A stretch of 64,000 bases of DNA from Tenacibaculum sp. 190524A02b (GCF_964036645.1 NZ_OZ038525.1:4406001-4470000); one strand, 5' to 3'; positions 53,819 to 63,007 are shown, numbered from the stretch's first letter. Numbers and translations are program-made. Notes: generated from the sequence alone by a model not told the origin.

Positions 53819-54826
53819 TTAACTGCTAAGTTTAATAATAGGAATGGTTACAGAAAAACTAGTTTCTGTATTGATAATAATTACTTTTTGATCAGATAAT
53901 AGTTCATAACGTGTTTTTAAATTATTTAATCCAGTTCCTAATGATTCTTTTTTTGATGGTTGATTAGATTTTTGATTTTCAACACTTAAATAATTTTCTT
54001 CTACTTTGATAAAAGTATTAATAGACGAGTTTTTATTGGGTATGTTATGTTTTACTACATTTTCAAGTAAGGTTTGTATAGCTCCTGTAGGAATAAACTT
54101 GTTGTTAACAGAACTTAGAATATCAATGTTAAATAGATAGTCATTAGCAAAACGGGTTTTAATAAGAAAAATGTAATTTTTAGCAAATGAAAGTTCTTCA
54201 TTTAACTCCATAACTTCGCTGTCTTTGGTTTTTATTAAATACCTGTAGGTAGAAGATAATTTATTAATATACTCTTTAGCTTTTTCAGTATCAATGTCAA
54301 TAAGAGAATCTAAAGTGTTTAAGTTGTTAAAAAGAAAATGTGGGTCAATTTGAGAACGTAAAAGTTTAAGTTCATTTTCTTTTTGTTGTTTTTGAATATT
54401 TGAAATTTGAGTTTGAGATTCGTAAAACTTTTTTGTTACCAAAATGCCTAGTGGTAATCCAATAGAATCAGAACCATTAAAAATGCTATATAGAATTAAG
54501 TTAAATGTTGTAGGGAATTTGGACCAATCCTGTCCACTTGACAAAAAACCAGTAAATCGTTCAATAATACCTATAGTAACTATAGTTAGTAGACTCCATA
54601 AGGTAAAAGGTATGTATTTTTTCTGTTTAATTAAAAAAGAAGGTATAATAAAATGCATGAATACTATAACACCTATAAAGGAAGTAGAAACAAACATAGG
54701 GATATCTATAAGATATTCTATTAAGTCTTCATTATCTTCATAATAATCTAAGATATTTATAATGACACTTACAGTGTAAAAAATAGCTAGAATTATATAG
54801 TCGGTTTTTGAAAATTTAGTATCCAT
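53819..54826 (-). CDS. LytS-type sensor histidine kinase
   Basis: The 335-residue kinase has about four transmembrane helices (about 9-28, 44-64, 73-95, 107-132). A coiled coil then leads to the His_kinase domain with LLRSQIDPHFLFNNLNTLDS (phospho-acceptor His163). An ATPase domain has LLENVVKHN and the glycine motif GTGLNNLKTRYEL. Its start overlaps the end of the preceding membrane-protein gene by 11 bases, implying coupled translation. Input signal unknown; the same operon encodes an outer-membrane receptor. Confidence 0.92.
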   Translation of the reverse strand: MDTKFSKTDYIILAIFYTVSVIINILDYYEDNEDLIEYLIDIPMFVSTSFIGVIVFMHFIIPSFLIKQKKYIPFTLWSLLTIVTIGIIERFTGFLSSGQDWSKFPTTFNLILYSIFNGSDSIGLPLGILVTKKFYESQTQISNIQKQQKENELKLLRSQIDPHFLFNNLNTLDSLIDIDTEKAKEYINKLSSTYRYLIKTKDSEVMELNEELSFAKNYIFLIKTRFANDYLFNIDILSSVNNKFIPTGAIQTLLENVVKHNIPNKNSSINTFIKVEENYLSVENQKSNQPSKKESLGTGLNNLKTRYELLSDQKVIIINTETSFSVTIPIIKLSS

Positions 54827-55367
54827 GTTGAGGTTTTTTAAAAAATAGGATAGTATAGCCGATAGCAGTAATTAAATAAGTATAAATAAGTCTGTGTGGA
54901 ATAAAACGACCAAAATAAACAATTAAAGTAGCTATTATAATGAACGCTACGCCTATTCTGTTTTTTCTTAAATAATTAAAGCTTAAAAGTAATAAACCAA
55001 TATTTAAAAAATTAGGGCCAGTAGTAATAAAAGGTTTCCATATAGCTGGAAATTTAGCTATATGTGAAGCAAATTCATTTCTTATTTCTTGAGTTGGTTG
55101 ACTCCACCAAATAAAATCAAGTACACACATACCAATAATACATACAATACCAATTATAATAATTGGAACCCCAATATAAGTATATATATTTTTAGGGAAT
55201 AAACCAATTGCAGGAATCATAAAAGCTACACCTATAAGTAAAAACCAATGTGTAAAATCAATAGGTTGTTGCGCATAAACAAAACCATTTCCATTTGATA
55301 ATAAAACTTGCCCAAAGACCTCAAAAAGAAGGCCAATTACAAATAAAAATTTATAATACGTTTGCAT
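54816..55367 (-). CDS. Polytopic membrane protein in the LytS/LytTR operon
   Basis: The 183-residue protein has about six transmembrane helices (for example about 6-24, 38-56, 62-84, 118-130, 137-150 and 158-176). Short polar loops include WWSQPTQEIRNEF. No motif points to a known transporter or enzyme. It overlaps the kinase gene by 11 bases and lies 33 bases after the receptor gene, so it is likely an accessory of the sensor or receptor. Compare the membrane gene before the kinase in the 39837-42552 operon; the two are not obviously similar in sequence. Confidence 0.75.
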   Translation of the reverse strand: MQTYYKFLFVIGLLFEVFGQVLLSNGNGFVYAQQPIDFTHWFLLIGVAFMIPAIGLFPKNIYTYIGVPIIIIGIVCIIGMCVLDFIWWSQPTQEIRNEFASHIAKFPAIWKPFITTGPNFLNIGLLLLSFNYLRKNRIGVAFIIIATLIVYFGRFIPHRLIYTYLITAIGYTILFFKKPQHGY

Positions 55368-55400
55368 ATTTTTTGCTGTTGAAATTATTGATGTATTGGT

Positions 55401-57767
55401 TTAATTATTGTCGTTTATTCTATTTTCTTCTTCTTTAGAAGAATTTCTTTTCGATTTTTTCTTGCCAAATTTAGAACCAAAACTATACGTTACACGTAAC
55501 TGAATGTTTTGTCTAGATCCATTACTTTCAATTGCAGCATTAATGTTATTATAATTAACAGTTCCAACATATCCTCTATTTAGCATTTTGTTAAAACCAA
55601 GATTTACCTTCAATTTTTTATTTAAAAACTTTTTCCCTATCGAAAAATCTAAATTTCCAATCCAACCAATATCAATTTGACCTTCTAATGCTCCAGATCC
55701 AAAATAACTAGATATTTCAAAATTAATGTCCCAAGGTAATGAATAGTTAGCTTGTGTGTACCATCCGTAATTCCATTTTGTTAGAAGTAATTTAGGAGTT
55801 AGGTTGGCAGATTGAAATTTATTATAGTTAACAATAAATCCAGTAAATCCATCTAGTTTTTTTATAAAGTTTAAAGGGCCAAACAAGCGGAAATTCCAGT
55901 TTTCTCTATCTGATAAGTTGATAATAGAGCGTTGAACTTGTGCTGTAGTATCGTCTTGAGAAATAAATTGAAATAAGGCATCTTTAGTTGTGCTATAACT
56001 TATTGTAAAAAAAGGTTGACTGTCAAATGTTAAGTTGAATTGTAAGTTGTTGGTAAAAGAAGGCTTAAGGTTGGGATTTCCAACTTCAGAAGTTAAAGGG
56101 TCATAATATTGTGCAAAAGAATTTAAACTATTGTATGAAGGACGTTGAATACGATAGCTATAAGCAAAATTAAGACCTAAATGTTCGTTTAATTTTTTAC
56201 TGATAGAAAGACTTGGGAAAAGTTTGGTAATTTTTCTATCATTAGATTTTTGAGTGTTGCTTGAAAACCCTTTAGTATTACTGTTTTCAAATCGTAATCC
56301 TCCAGAAAAAGACCAAGTGTCTTTGTTAAAATTTACCTTTGAGTACAAAGCAACTATTTTTTCATCTATTTTAAAAATATTGCTTAAATCCTTTTGAAAA
56401 TCAAAAGCATTGTTTGTGGCATTCTGAATAAAGTATTTTAAATCGCTAGAGGTATCAACAATAGCGTATTTGCTACCAAAACTAATTTTTAAATGATTAG
56501 AAAGCGTTTGGTTGTAATCAATTTTAAAAGTACGTATGGTAAACTCACCATCTTGTAGGTAACGTTGGTTAGCAAATTGAACTGTGTTACCAGAAGTTTG
56601 GTAGATGTTGTCTATGTTATTATTGGTATAACGAACATAGTTAAAGTCAATAGTTAACTTGTTTTTATCTGTTTTATATTCGTAATAAGGGTTAAAATTG
56701 AAAGTGTTTCTAGTTCGGTCAAAACTATTTTCTGAAATTTGATTCTCACGTATGTTTAGACTAGAAATAATAGTAGTACTTTTTGAAATTCTATCAGATT
56801 TAGTACGGTTAAACCTAGCTCCAAACCCAATAGAATGGGAATCGTTGATATAATAATCCAAGTTACCTCCAGCCCAAGAGCTTTTAGGAGCATATGGTTC
56901 AATGGTGGTTTGATCATAAGTAGTATCTTTTATAGTTCGTTTAATAAAAAGATCTTCCCGCCATGTAGGGTTAGATATCCCAATATTTGCTTGCCAGTTC
57001 AGTTTGTTTTTATAGCTAGCAATGGAAGCGCTACTTCCAAACTCAAACCCTTGATCTTCGCCAATCCATCCATTAATAGTTCCATGAGTTCCTAAACGAG
57101 TATTTTTACTTAAAATGATGTTTATTATTGGACCTGAACCTTCAGCATCAAATTCTGCCCCAGGTTGTTCAATTAATTCCACTTTAGCAATGGCGTCAGC
57201 AGGCAAATCTCGTAACAAGCTTTTAACATCCATATAATGTGTGGTTTTTCCATTGATAAGAATGCGAACATCAGTACGTCCAGCAAAATTAATTCCGTTA
57301 TTAGTTACTAAAACACCAGGAATTCTTTTAACTACATCTTGTAAGTTGGCATTAACCATGTCTGACTTTTGTAAATCAACGATTAATTTTTCGGCTGTTT
57401 GCTTAATAATAGGGCGTTTAGCTGTAATCTCAACTTCATTTAATGTTTGACTTTCTTCTTTTAAAATGAAATCAAGCTTTTTATCTTCTGATAAATTAAA
57501 CGTTGCTGATTTTTTTAACTGAAAACCTAAAACATATACTTCTAATTGATAATTGTTTTGTGGTATATTATTGAAAGAATAGTTGCCATTTTCATCAGAA
57601 ATAACACCTTTTGGAGTTGCAGTTTTAGAAATTGAATTTAGAATAATGTTAGCGTATGGTATAGCTAAGTTATTTTCGTCAGTAACCTTTCCTGTGATAC
57701 TGTGTTGTGCTTGTAATGAAAAGCTTCCTAAAAATAGAAGCAATAAAAAGGTAGTAGGATATTGCAT
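55401..57767 (-). CDS. Outer-membrane beta-barrel receptor with carboxypeptidase-regulatory-like domain
   Basis: The 788-residue protein begins with a signal peptide (TTFLLLLFLGSFSLQAQ). A carboxypeptidase-regulatory-like domain follows (about 22-105, ITGKVTDENNLAIPYANIIL). Then a plug-like domain has DVRILINGKTTHYMDVKSLL and IINIILSKN (about 120-220), before a long OMP_b-brl_3 barrel ending YSFGSKFGKKKSKRNSS. Extra basic residues follow the barrel. It has the same architecture as the receptor at 16110-18431 and is first in an operon with a membrane protein and LytS/LytTR pair. Ligand unknown. Confidence 0.9.
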   Translation of the reverse strand: MQYPTTFLLLLFLGSFSLQAQHSITGKVTDENNLAIPYANIILNSISKTATPKGVISDENGNYSFNNIPQNNYQLEVYVLGFQLKKSATFNLSEDKKLDFILKEESQTLNEVEITAKRPIIKQTAEKLIVDLQKSDMVNANLQDVVKRIPGVLVTNNGINFAGRTDVRILINGKTTHYMDVKSLLRDLPADAIAKVELIEQPGAEFDAEGSGPIINIILSKNTRLGTHGTINGWIGEDQGFEFGSSASIASYKNKLNWQANIGISNPTWREDLFIKRTIKDTTYDQTTIEPYAPKSSWAGGNLDYYINDSHSIGFGARFNRTKSDRISKSTTIISSLNIRENQISENSFDRTRNTFNFNPYYEYKTDKNKLTIDFNYVRYTNNNIDNIYQTSGNTVQFANQRYLQDGEFTIRTFKIDYNQTLSNHLKISFGSKYAIVDTSSDLKYFIQNATNNAFDFQKDLSNIFKIDEKIVALYSKVNFNKDTWSFSGGLRFENSNTKGFSSNTQKSNDRKITKLFPSLSISKKLNEHLGLNFAYSYRIQRPSYNSLNSFAQYYDPLTSEVGNPNLKPSFTNNLQFNLTFDSQPFFTISYSTTKDALFQFISQDDTTAQVQRSIINLSDRENWNFRLFGPLNFIKKLDGFTGFIVNYNKFQSANLTPKLLLTKWNYGWYTQANYSLPWDINFEISSYFGSGALEGQIDIGWIGNLDFSIGKKFLNKKLKVNLGFNKMLNRGYVGTVNYNNINAAIESNGSRQNIQLRVTYSFGSKFGKKKSKRNSSKEEENRINDNN

Positions 57768-57873
57768 AATTGAATCTTAATTAATTTGAAGCAAAGATGA
57801 AGTAGGAGCTTAAAAAATTAAATAAGATTCTGATGAAGTGGGATAAATTTCCGTTAAATTGGATTTAGGGTAA

Positions 57874-57908
57874 TAAAAAAAGTGCTTTCAAAAAGAAAAC
57901 ACTTTTTT
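57874..57908 (-). terminator. Terminator of the secreted-protein gene at 57928
   Basis: AAAAAAAGTG-CTTTC and GAAAA-CACTTTTTT form a stem with one mismatch around AAAAA. On the minus strand T residues follow. It lies about 20 bases after the stop codon at 57928. Confidence 0.7.
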
Positions 57909-57927
57909 AATACAAAGAAAAGGGTGT

Positions 57928-58434
57928 TTATATTCTATCAACCAGCTGTTTCTCTTGTGTAATAACATGTTCTATTTCTGATGTTTGTTTCCTTTCAGGA
58001 AAAACTAAAGACGAACTAGAAAAGCTAGAACCAAAGTTCTTGCTGGCGTGATAAACCTGATTTACAGCATCTAAGGTTTGTTGTGATGTCAGTTCTTTTA
58101 AGGGGTGAACAAATACGGACCATAAAACATTGTCTGCAATTGCATATCTTACATCTAAAGTAGAGTGAAAATTAGCTGCAAGTGTTGCGGTTTTAAGTTC
58201 ACTAGATAAACTGTCACTTTCTGCAATAGGCGAAATAATTCGCATTCTATTGTGGTCAGAATCAACAATACAAACTAAAGAAATTTCTTTAATTTTAAAA
58301 TGCCATTGGTTTTCACTTTTAACAATGTCGTCACTTACACTATTTAAAAGGTTGCCAATTTTAGTAGTAGTCATGTCTTGAGAATAGGAAATCTGAAGCA
58401 CAAACACAAAAACGTAAATTAATGCTTTTTTCAT
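57928..58434 (-). CDS. Secreted protein of unknown family
   Basis: The 168-residue protein has a signal peptide (MKKALIYVFVFVLQISYSQ). The mature part has alternating strands and helices (IKEISLVCIVDSDHNRMRII; LWSVFVHPLKELTSQQTLDA). A Ser-rich stretch, SSFSSSSLVFPE, is near residue 135-147 and the tail is acidic/polar. I recognise no domain. It is a single gene closed by a terminator, upstream of the receptor operon on the same strand. Predicted periplasmic or secreted; no T9SS tail is present, so the periplasm is more likely. Confidence 0.7.
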   Translation of the reverse strand: MKKALIYVFVFVLQISYSQDMTTTKIGNLLNSVSDDIVKSENQWHFKIKEISLVCIVDSDHNRMRIISPIAESDSLSSELKTATLAANFHSTLDVRYAIADNVLWSVFVHPLKELTSQQTLDAVNQVYHASKNFGSSFSSSSLVFPERKQTSEIEHVITQEKQLVDRI

Positions 58435-58540
58435 GGGGAAAATATTTAAGGGTTAAACGATTAGACGTTTTGAATTCACAAACCTAACAAAAATATTTTA
58501 AAAAGCCTGATAACTAAGGTGTTAATGTTTGTTAATGTTT

Positions 58541-59236
58541 TTAATCCCTATTAGCAGCAACTAATTTTAAAACCCAATAAGCAAGCATTGCTAATGACCC
58601 AAGAGCAGCAACTAAATAAGTTCTAGCAGCCCATTTTAAAGCATCTTTAGAACCAGCATATTCTTCCCTAGAAACTATATTTTTGTTTTCTAGCCATGCT
58701 AAAGCTCTATTACTAGCATCATATTCAACAGGCAAGGTTACAAAACTAAACAATGTAGCTACGGCCATTAAAGCAACACCACCTGCTAATGCATAATATC
58801 CTAAACCAGAAGTAGCTCCAAGAACTAATCCTGCCATAATTAATATGTTAGAAAATTGAGAAGAAATCCCCACCATAGGAACCAAACTAGAACGCATTTC
58901 TAACCATTTATAAGCAGTAGCGTGTTGAACAGCATGTCCAACTTCGTGTGCAGCAACCGCAGCAGCAGCTGAATTTCTTTCATTATAAACTGCTTCACTT
59001 AAATTAACAGTTTTGTTTTTAGGATTGTAATGGTCAGTAAGTCTTCCAGGTGTAGAAATTACTTGAACATCGTAAATACCATGGTCATTTAACATTTTTT
59101 GAGCAATTTCAGCACCACTCATTCCATTCCGTAAGCTAATTTTAGAATATTTTTTAAATTTTCTTTTAAGAGTGTTACTTACAATTGAACTCAGTAAGGT
59201 AATAGCACCTATGATGATGTAATATTCAAATCCCAT
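58541..59236 (-). CDS. Zinc metallopeptidase, Zn_peptidase_2 (YugP-like)
   Basis: The 231-residue membrane protein has the zinc-peptidase signature AAVAAHEVGHAVQHATAY with the HExxH motif. Membrane helices lie near the N-terminus (about 4-20), the middle (about 120-172, GLGYYALAGGVALMAVATLF) and the C-terminus (about 205-224). The arrangement matches the YugP/DUF4381-type Zn_peptidase_2 family (PF04298). Its substrate is unknown; membrane-protein quality control is a common guess. It is divergent from the asparaginase gene. Confidence 0.92.
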   Translation of the reverse strand: MGFEYYIIIGAITLLSSIVSNTLKRKFKKYSKISLRNGMSGAEIAQKMLNDHGIYDVQVISTPGRLTDHYNPKNKTVNLSEAVYNERNSAAAAVAAHEVGHAVQHATAYKWLEMRSSLVPMVGISSQFSNILIMAGLVLGATSGLGYYALAGGVALMAVATLFSFVTLPVEYDASNRALAWLENKNIVSREEYAGSKDALKWAARTYLVAALGSLAMLAYWVLKLVAANRD

Positions 59237-59314
59237 ATTTTTTTATTCTTTTTAATTGATATTTTTACAGCATAAACTATTCCATAATATACTAACAAAT
59301 AATAAAATGTCAAA

Positions 59315-60349
59315 ATGACAAAAAAACCTAAAATACTTATAGTATACACAGGAGGAACCATTGGTATGGTTAAAGATTATAATACTGGAGCTTTAAAAGC
59401 ATTTGATTTTAGTCAAATATCTAATAAAATTCCAGAGTTACAACAATTACATTGTGATATTGAAACAATTTCTTTTGAAGACCCTATCGATTCTTCTAAT
59501 ATGGATGTTGATTTTTATGTAGATATTGCTGAGATAATTGCAGAAAATTATACCAAGTTTGACGGGTTTGTTGTGTTAACAGGTTCAGATACTATGTCTT
59601 ATGTGTCTTCAGCTATAAGTTTTATGTTTGAAAACTTACAAAAACCAGTAATTTTTACAGGATCTCAATTACCAATAGGAGATTTACGAACAGATGCTAA
59701 AGAAAATTTAATTACTTCTATTCAAATAGCATCAGCGGAAGAAAATGAAGAACCAGTGATTCAGGAAGTTGGTTTGTATTTTGAATATAAATTATACAGA
59801 GCCAATAGAACAACAAAAATTAGTGCCGAACATTTTGAAGCCTTTGCTTCTATGAATTATCCACCTTTAGTAGAGAGTGGTGTGCATTTGAATTTCAACT
59901 ACCCAATTTTATTAAGGAATGAAAAAAAATCAAACGAATTAATATTTAGAAAAAAGTTTGATAATAATGTAGCCATACTAAAACTATTTCCAGGAATTAC
60001 AGAAAAGGTAGTAAGGAGTTATATGCAGATAGAAGGACTAAGAGGAGTTGTTTTAGAAACCTATGGAGCTGGGAATGCTCCTACTAAAAAATGGTTTTTA
60101 AATCTATTAGAAGAATTTGTAGCAAAAAACATTTATGTAGTTAGTGTTACTCAATGTGCAGGAGGAAGTGTTATTTTAGGACATTACGAAACTAGTTCTG
60201 ACTTAAAAAGAATTGGAGTTATTGAAGGGAAGGATATAACTACTGAAACTGCGGTAGCTAAAATGATGTATTTGTTAGGAGAAAACTTGACAAAAGATGA
60301 ATTTAGAGCTTATTTTGAAAAACCATTAAGAGGAGAAATAAGCGAATAA
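59315..60349 (+). CDS. ansA: Type I L-asparaginase
   Basis: The 344-residue enzyme hydrolyses L-asparagine to aspartate and ammonia. The nucleophilic Thr motif is YTGGTIGMVKDYNTGAL near residue 12. The second catalytic motif, VVLTGSDTMSYVSSAIS, includes the Thr-Asp pair. The later KENLITSIQIAS and TQCAGGSVILGHYETS are typical of the cytoplasmic type I enzymes. There is no signal peptide, which supports type I. It is a single gene, separated from the ExbB operon by a hairpin-containing gap. Confidence 0.94.
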   Translation: MTKKPKILIVYTGGTIGMVKDYNTGALKAFDFSQISNKIPELQQLHCDIETISFEDPIDSSNMDVDFYVDIAEIIAENYTKFDGFVVLTGSDTMSYVSSAISFMFENLQKPVIFTGSQLPIGDLRTDAKENLITSIQIASAEENEEPVIQEVGLYFEYKLYRANRTTKISAEHFEAFASMNYPPLVESGVHLNFNYPILLRNEKKSNELIFRKKFDNNVAILKLFPGITEKVVRSYMQIEGLRGVVLETYGAGNAPTKKWFLNLLEEFVAKNIYVVSVTQCAGGSVILGHYETSSDLKRIGVIEGKDITTETAVAKMMYLLGENLTKDEFRAYFEKPLRGEISE

Positions 60350-60492
60350 CCTAAAAAAATGTTAATTATTTTTTGGTAAAAGCTTGAAATCGTTACAAAA
60401 AGACTATTTAGCGAGTGTTAATAGATAAAACCGTTATTTTTTTTTTAATAACCAACATTTTTTTGTTACTTGCCACTCTGAAAATAGAAAAT

Positions 60493-60525
60493 ACAATAAC
60501 TGTATCTAAATACAGGACTTATTGT
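60493..60525 (+). terminator. Hairpin with T tract between ansA and the ExbB operon
   Basis: ACAATAA-CTGTAT pairs with ATACAG-gac-TTATTGT around CTAA (3-base bulge) and is followed by TGTTTTTTTATT. It looks like an intrinsic terminator on the plus strand, 144 bases after the ansA stop, and may end a long ansA 3' region or act as an attenuator upstream of exbB. Confidence 0.6.
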
Positions 60526-60597
60526 TGTTTTTTTATTAAAATCATAGTAAAATTTGTATTTTTAACCCGTTAACTATTTAAAATTAATTATAACAAA

Positions 60598-61323
60598 ATG
60601 AAAAAAGTAGTAAATATCCTAACTATTGCAGGATTTATGTTCTTAGGAGCTATTCAATCAACTTACGCTCAAGAAGCAGCTGATGCGGTAGAGAAAACTT
60701 TTCACCAAGAGTTAAAGCAACGTTTTATTGAAGGTGGTCCTGGCTTTATGGGAATTGTATTAGTTGCGTTAATTTTAGGTTTAGCTATAGCAATTGAAAG
60801 AATTATATATTTAAACATGGCTACAACCAATACTAAAAAATTGGTAGCTAATGTAGATGAAGCGTTAAGCTCTGGTGGTGTTGAAGCTGCTAAAGAAGTT
60901 TGTAGAAACACAAAAGGTCCTGTTGCTTCTATCTTTTATCAAGGTTTAGAAAGAGCTGATGAAGGTTTAGACGCTGCTGAAAAAGCTGTAGTAGGATACG
61001 GTGGAGTTCAAATGGGATTATTAGAAAAGAATATTTCTTGGATCTCATTATTTATTGCTTTAGCACCGATGCTTGGATTCATGGGAACAGTAATTGGGAT
61101 GATTGGAGCATTTGATGCAATTGCAGTTGCAAATGATATTTCTCCAGCAGTAGTAGCAGGTGGTATTAAAGTAGCACTTTTAACAACTGTATTTGGTTTA
61201 GTAGTAGCAATTATCTTACAAATTTTCTATAATTACATCGTATCTAAAGTAGATAGTATTGTAAATAACATGGAAGATGCATCGATTTCTTTAATCGATT
61301 TATTAGCTAAATATAAAAAGTAA
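60598..61323 (+). CDS. exbB: MotA/TolQ/ExbB proton-channel family protein
   Basis: The 241-residue protein has a signal-like N-terminal hydrophobic stretch (about 5-24, ending TYAQ). Three membrane helices of the ExbB type follow (about 50-70; 140-165, LGFMGTVIGMIGAFDAIAVA; 180-210). It forms the inner-membrane channel that energises TonB or a related envelope machine with the proton gradient. It is the first of a four-gene operon with two ExbD proteins. Similar operons are conserved in flavobacteria. The partner TonB is not in the window. Confidence 0.93.
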   Translation: MKKVVNILTIAGFMFLGAIQSTYAQEAADAVEKTFHQELKQRFIEGGPGFMGIVLVALILGLAIAIERIIYLNMATTNTKKLVANVDEALSSGGVEAAKEVCRNTKGPVASIFYQGLERADEGLDAAEKAVVGYGGVQMGLLEKNISWISLFIALAPMLGFMGTVIGMIGAFDAIAVANDISPAVVAGGIKVALLTTVFGLVVAIILQIFYNYIVSKVDSIVNNMEDASISLIDLLAKYKK

Positions 61324-61334
61324 TCATAACAATT

Positions 61335-61775
61335 ATGAATAGTAAAATATTAAAAATTATAGTTGCTGTTTTATCTTTAGTAGGTATCGGTTTATTCTTA
61401 AGAGTATCGGGTATTGATGAGGATCAAACAGAAGCTATGTCTAGTGCAGTTTCACCATTAGTAACCTATTCTATAGCATTACTAGGTTTGGCTGTGGTTG
61501 CTGCGGTTGTTGCTTCTTTATTAGGAGTGTTAAAAAATCCTGCAGCTTTAAAAAAGGCATTAGTTGGAATTGCAGCTTTAGCTGTAGTGTTATTAGTATC
61601 ATATATTTTATCTCCAGATAACCAAGTTAATGATGCAAATGGAGAGGTAATAGCAGCTGCACAATCGCAAGTTTCTAAGCTTACCAGTACTGGAATTTGG
61701 GTTAGTTTAATCCTTCTAGGAGTTGGTGGAGTATTTTTTATAATAGATTTATTAAAAGGATTAGTTAAATCATAA
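61335..61775 (+). CDS. Small polytopic membrane protein in the ExbB/ExbD operon
   Basis: The 146-residue protein has three to four membrane helices (about 6-22, 42-64, 74-92 and 118-140), with a polar segment containing SPDNQVNDANGEVIA between the last two. It has no catalytic motif. It lies 11 bases after exbB and 6 before the first exbD, in the same order as in other flavobacterial genomes (recalled, not tested). It is probably an accessory of the energising complex. Function unknown. Confidence 0.8.
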   Translation: MNSKILKIIVAVLSLVGIGLFLRVSGIDEDQTEAMSSAVSPLVTYSIALLGLAVVAAVVASLLGVLKNPAALKKALVGIAALAVVLLVSYILSPDNQVNDANGEVIAAAQSQVSKLTSTGIWVSLILLGVGGVFFIIDLLKGLVKS

Positions 61776-61781
61776 AGTAAT

Positions 61782-62411
61782 ATGGCAAGAAGAGAAAACC
61801 CAGAAATTAATGCAGGTTCGATGGCAGATATTGCCTTCTTGCTACTTATCTTTTTCCTTGTAACTACTACAATGGATGTTGACTCAGGTGTTTCTAAGAA
61901 ATTAGCTGAAAAACCACCTATTGATTTTAAGCCACCGATTATTAAGCAGAAAAATATCTTTGAAATTAGTATTAACCGTAATAATCAACTTTTTGTGGAA
62001 GGTGAAATTATGGAGTTAAAAGATTTGAAAGAAGCTGCTGTTAAATTTATAGATAACGGAGGTGGAGTAGGTAAAGTAGTTGAAGGTGTTGAAACTGGCC
62101 CATGTAATTATTGTAAGGGAGAAAGAGATCCAGAATCTTCTGACCACCCTAATAAAGCAATTATATCTGTTGAGAGTGATAGAGGTACTGAATACGGTAC
62201 TTATGTTACAGTTCAGAATGAGTTATTAAGAGCTTATACTGAGTTGCGTAACAGATTATCTCAAGAAAAGTATGGGATGAGTTTTACTGAACTAGAACAA
62301 GCGTTTAAAGATAGTAATAGAAAGGACGAAGCTTTAAAGAAAAAAGTTAAGGATATTAAGGATAGCTATCCTCAAGTTATTTCTGATACAGATCCTACAA
62401 GTGTAAAATAA
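61782..62411 (+). CDS. exbD: ExbD-family biopolymer transport protein with CNYC insert
   Basis: The 209-residue protein has one N-terminal membrane helix (about 14-32) with SMADIAFLLLIFFLVTTTMD, including the conserved Asp of ExbD. The periplasmic domain is longer than in E. coli ExbD (141 residues). It contains a segment with two Cys, TGPCNYCKGERDPES, followed by KAIISVESDRGTEYGTY. The CxxC-like insert is not in the classic ExbD. It works with ExbB and the second ExbD (next gene). Confidence 0.92.
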   Translation: MARRENPEINAGSMADIAFLLLIFFLVTTTMDVDSGVSKKLAEKPPIDFKPPIIKQKNIFEISINRNNQLFVEGEIMELKDLKEAAVKFIDNGGGVGKVVEGVETGPCNYCKGERDPESSDHPNKAIISVESDRGTEYGTYVTVQNELLRAYTELRNRLSQEKYGMSFTELEQAFKDSNRKDEALKKKVKDIKDSYPQVISDTDPTSVK

Positions 62412-62432
62412 TAATTAAAAACAAGATAGATT

Positions 62433-62903
62433 ATGTCTAAATTTGGAAAAAAGAAAAAAGGAATGCCAGCTGTATCAACGGCATCTTTACCAGATATCGT
62501 TTTTATGTTATTATTCTTTTTCATGGTAACAACTACGATGAGAGAAACGGATTTGTTAATTGACTCACCTAGGTTACCTAGTGCAACTGAAGTGAAGAAA
62601 TTAGAACGTAAAAGCTTGGTAAGTACTATATACGTAGGTAAAGCAAAAGACGGAAAATACGGAACGAGTTATGATAGAATTCAGTTAAATGATAAAATTG
62701 GTACGCCAGAAGATGTACCTTCTTTTATCTTTTTAGAAAGAGAGAATGTTTCTGATGCTGAAATCCCTTTTATGACTACTTCAATCAAGGCAGATAGAGA
62801 GTCAAGTGTTGGTACTTTAGCTGATATCCGTGAGAAGTTAAGAGATGTAAATGCTCTTAAGCTAAGTTTGTCTACACATACAGGTAGTGCAATTAAAAAG
62901 TAA
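62433..62903 (+). CDS. exbD: ExbD-family biopolymer transport protein (second copy)
   Basis: The 156-residue protein has a basic N-terminus (MSKFGKKKKGMPAVST) and one membrane helix (about 21-38, LPDIVFMLLFFFMVTTTM, with the functional Asp). A periplasmic domain follows with TIYVGKAKDGKYGTSYDRIQ and DIREKLRDVNALKLSLSTHT. It lacks the CxxC insert of the upstream copy. Two ExbD paralogues next to one ExbB are normal in flavobacteria and may form a hetero-dimeric stalk. The operon ends at a strong terminator right after it. Confidence 0.92.
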   Translation: MSKFGKKKKGMPAVSTASLPDIVFMLLFFFMVTTTMRETDLLIDSPRLPSATEVKKLERKSLVSTIYVGKAKDGKYGTSYDRIQLNDKIGTPEDVPSFIFLERENVSDAEIPFMTTSIKADRESSVGTLADIREKLRDVNALKLSLSTHTGSAIKK

Positions 62904-62930
62904 TTTAATTTATTTTAAATATTTAAAAAA

Positions 62931-62957
62931 GTGCAATCGATAGATTGCACTTTTTTT
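62931..62957 (+). terminator. Terminator of the ExbB/ExbD operon
   Basis: GTGCAATC (62931-62938) and GATTGCAC (62943-62950) form a perfect 8-bp stem with loop GATA, extended by A/T pairs, followed by TTTTTTT. The porin-like gene downstream therefore needs its own promoter. Confidence 0.9.
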
Positions 62958-63007
62958 ATACGATTGTTTTATATTTTTACGTTTTATTTGATAAAAGAAT
63001 CAATACT

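Noticed and set aside
60350..60597. Small protein gene between ansA and exbB
   Set aside because: No open frame with plausible start and features; the region is explained by a hairpin and a promoter region.
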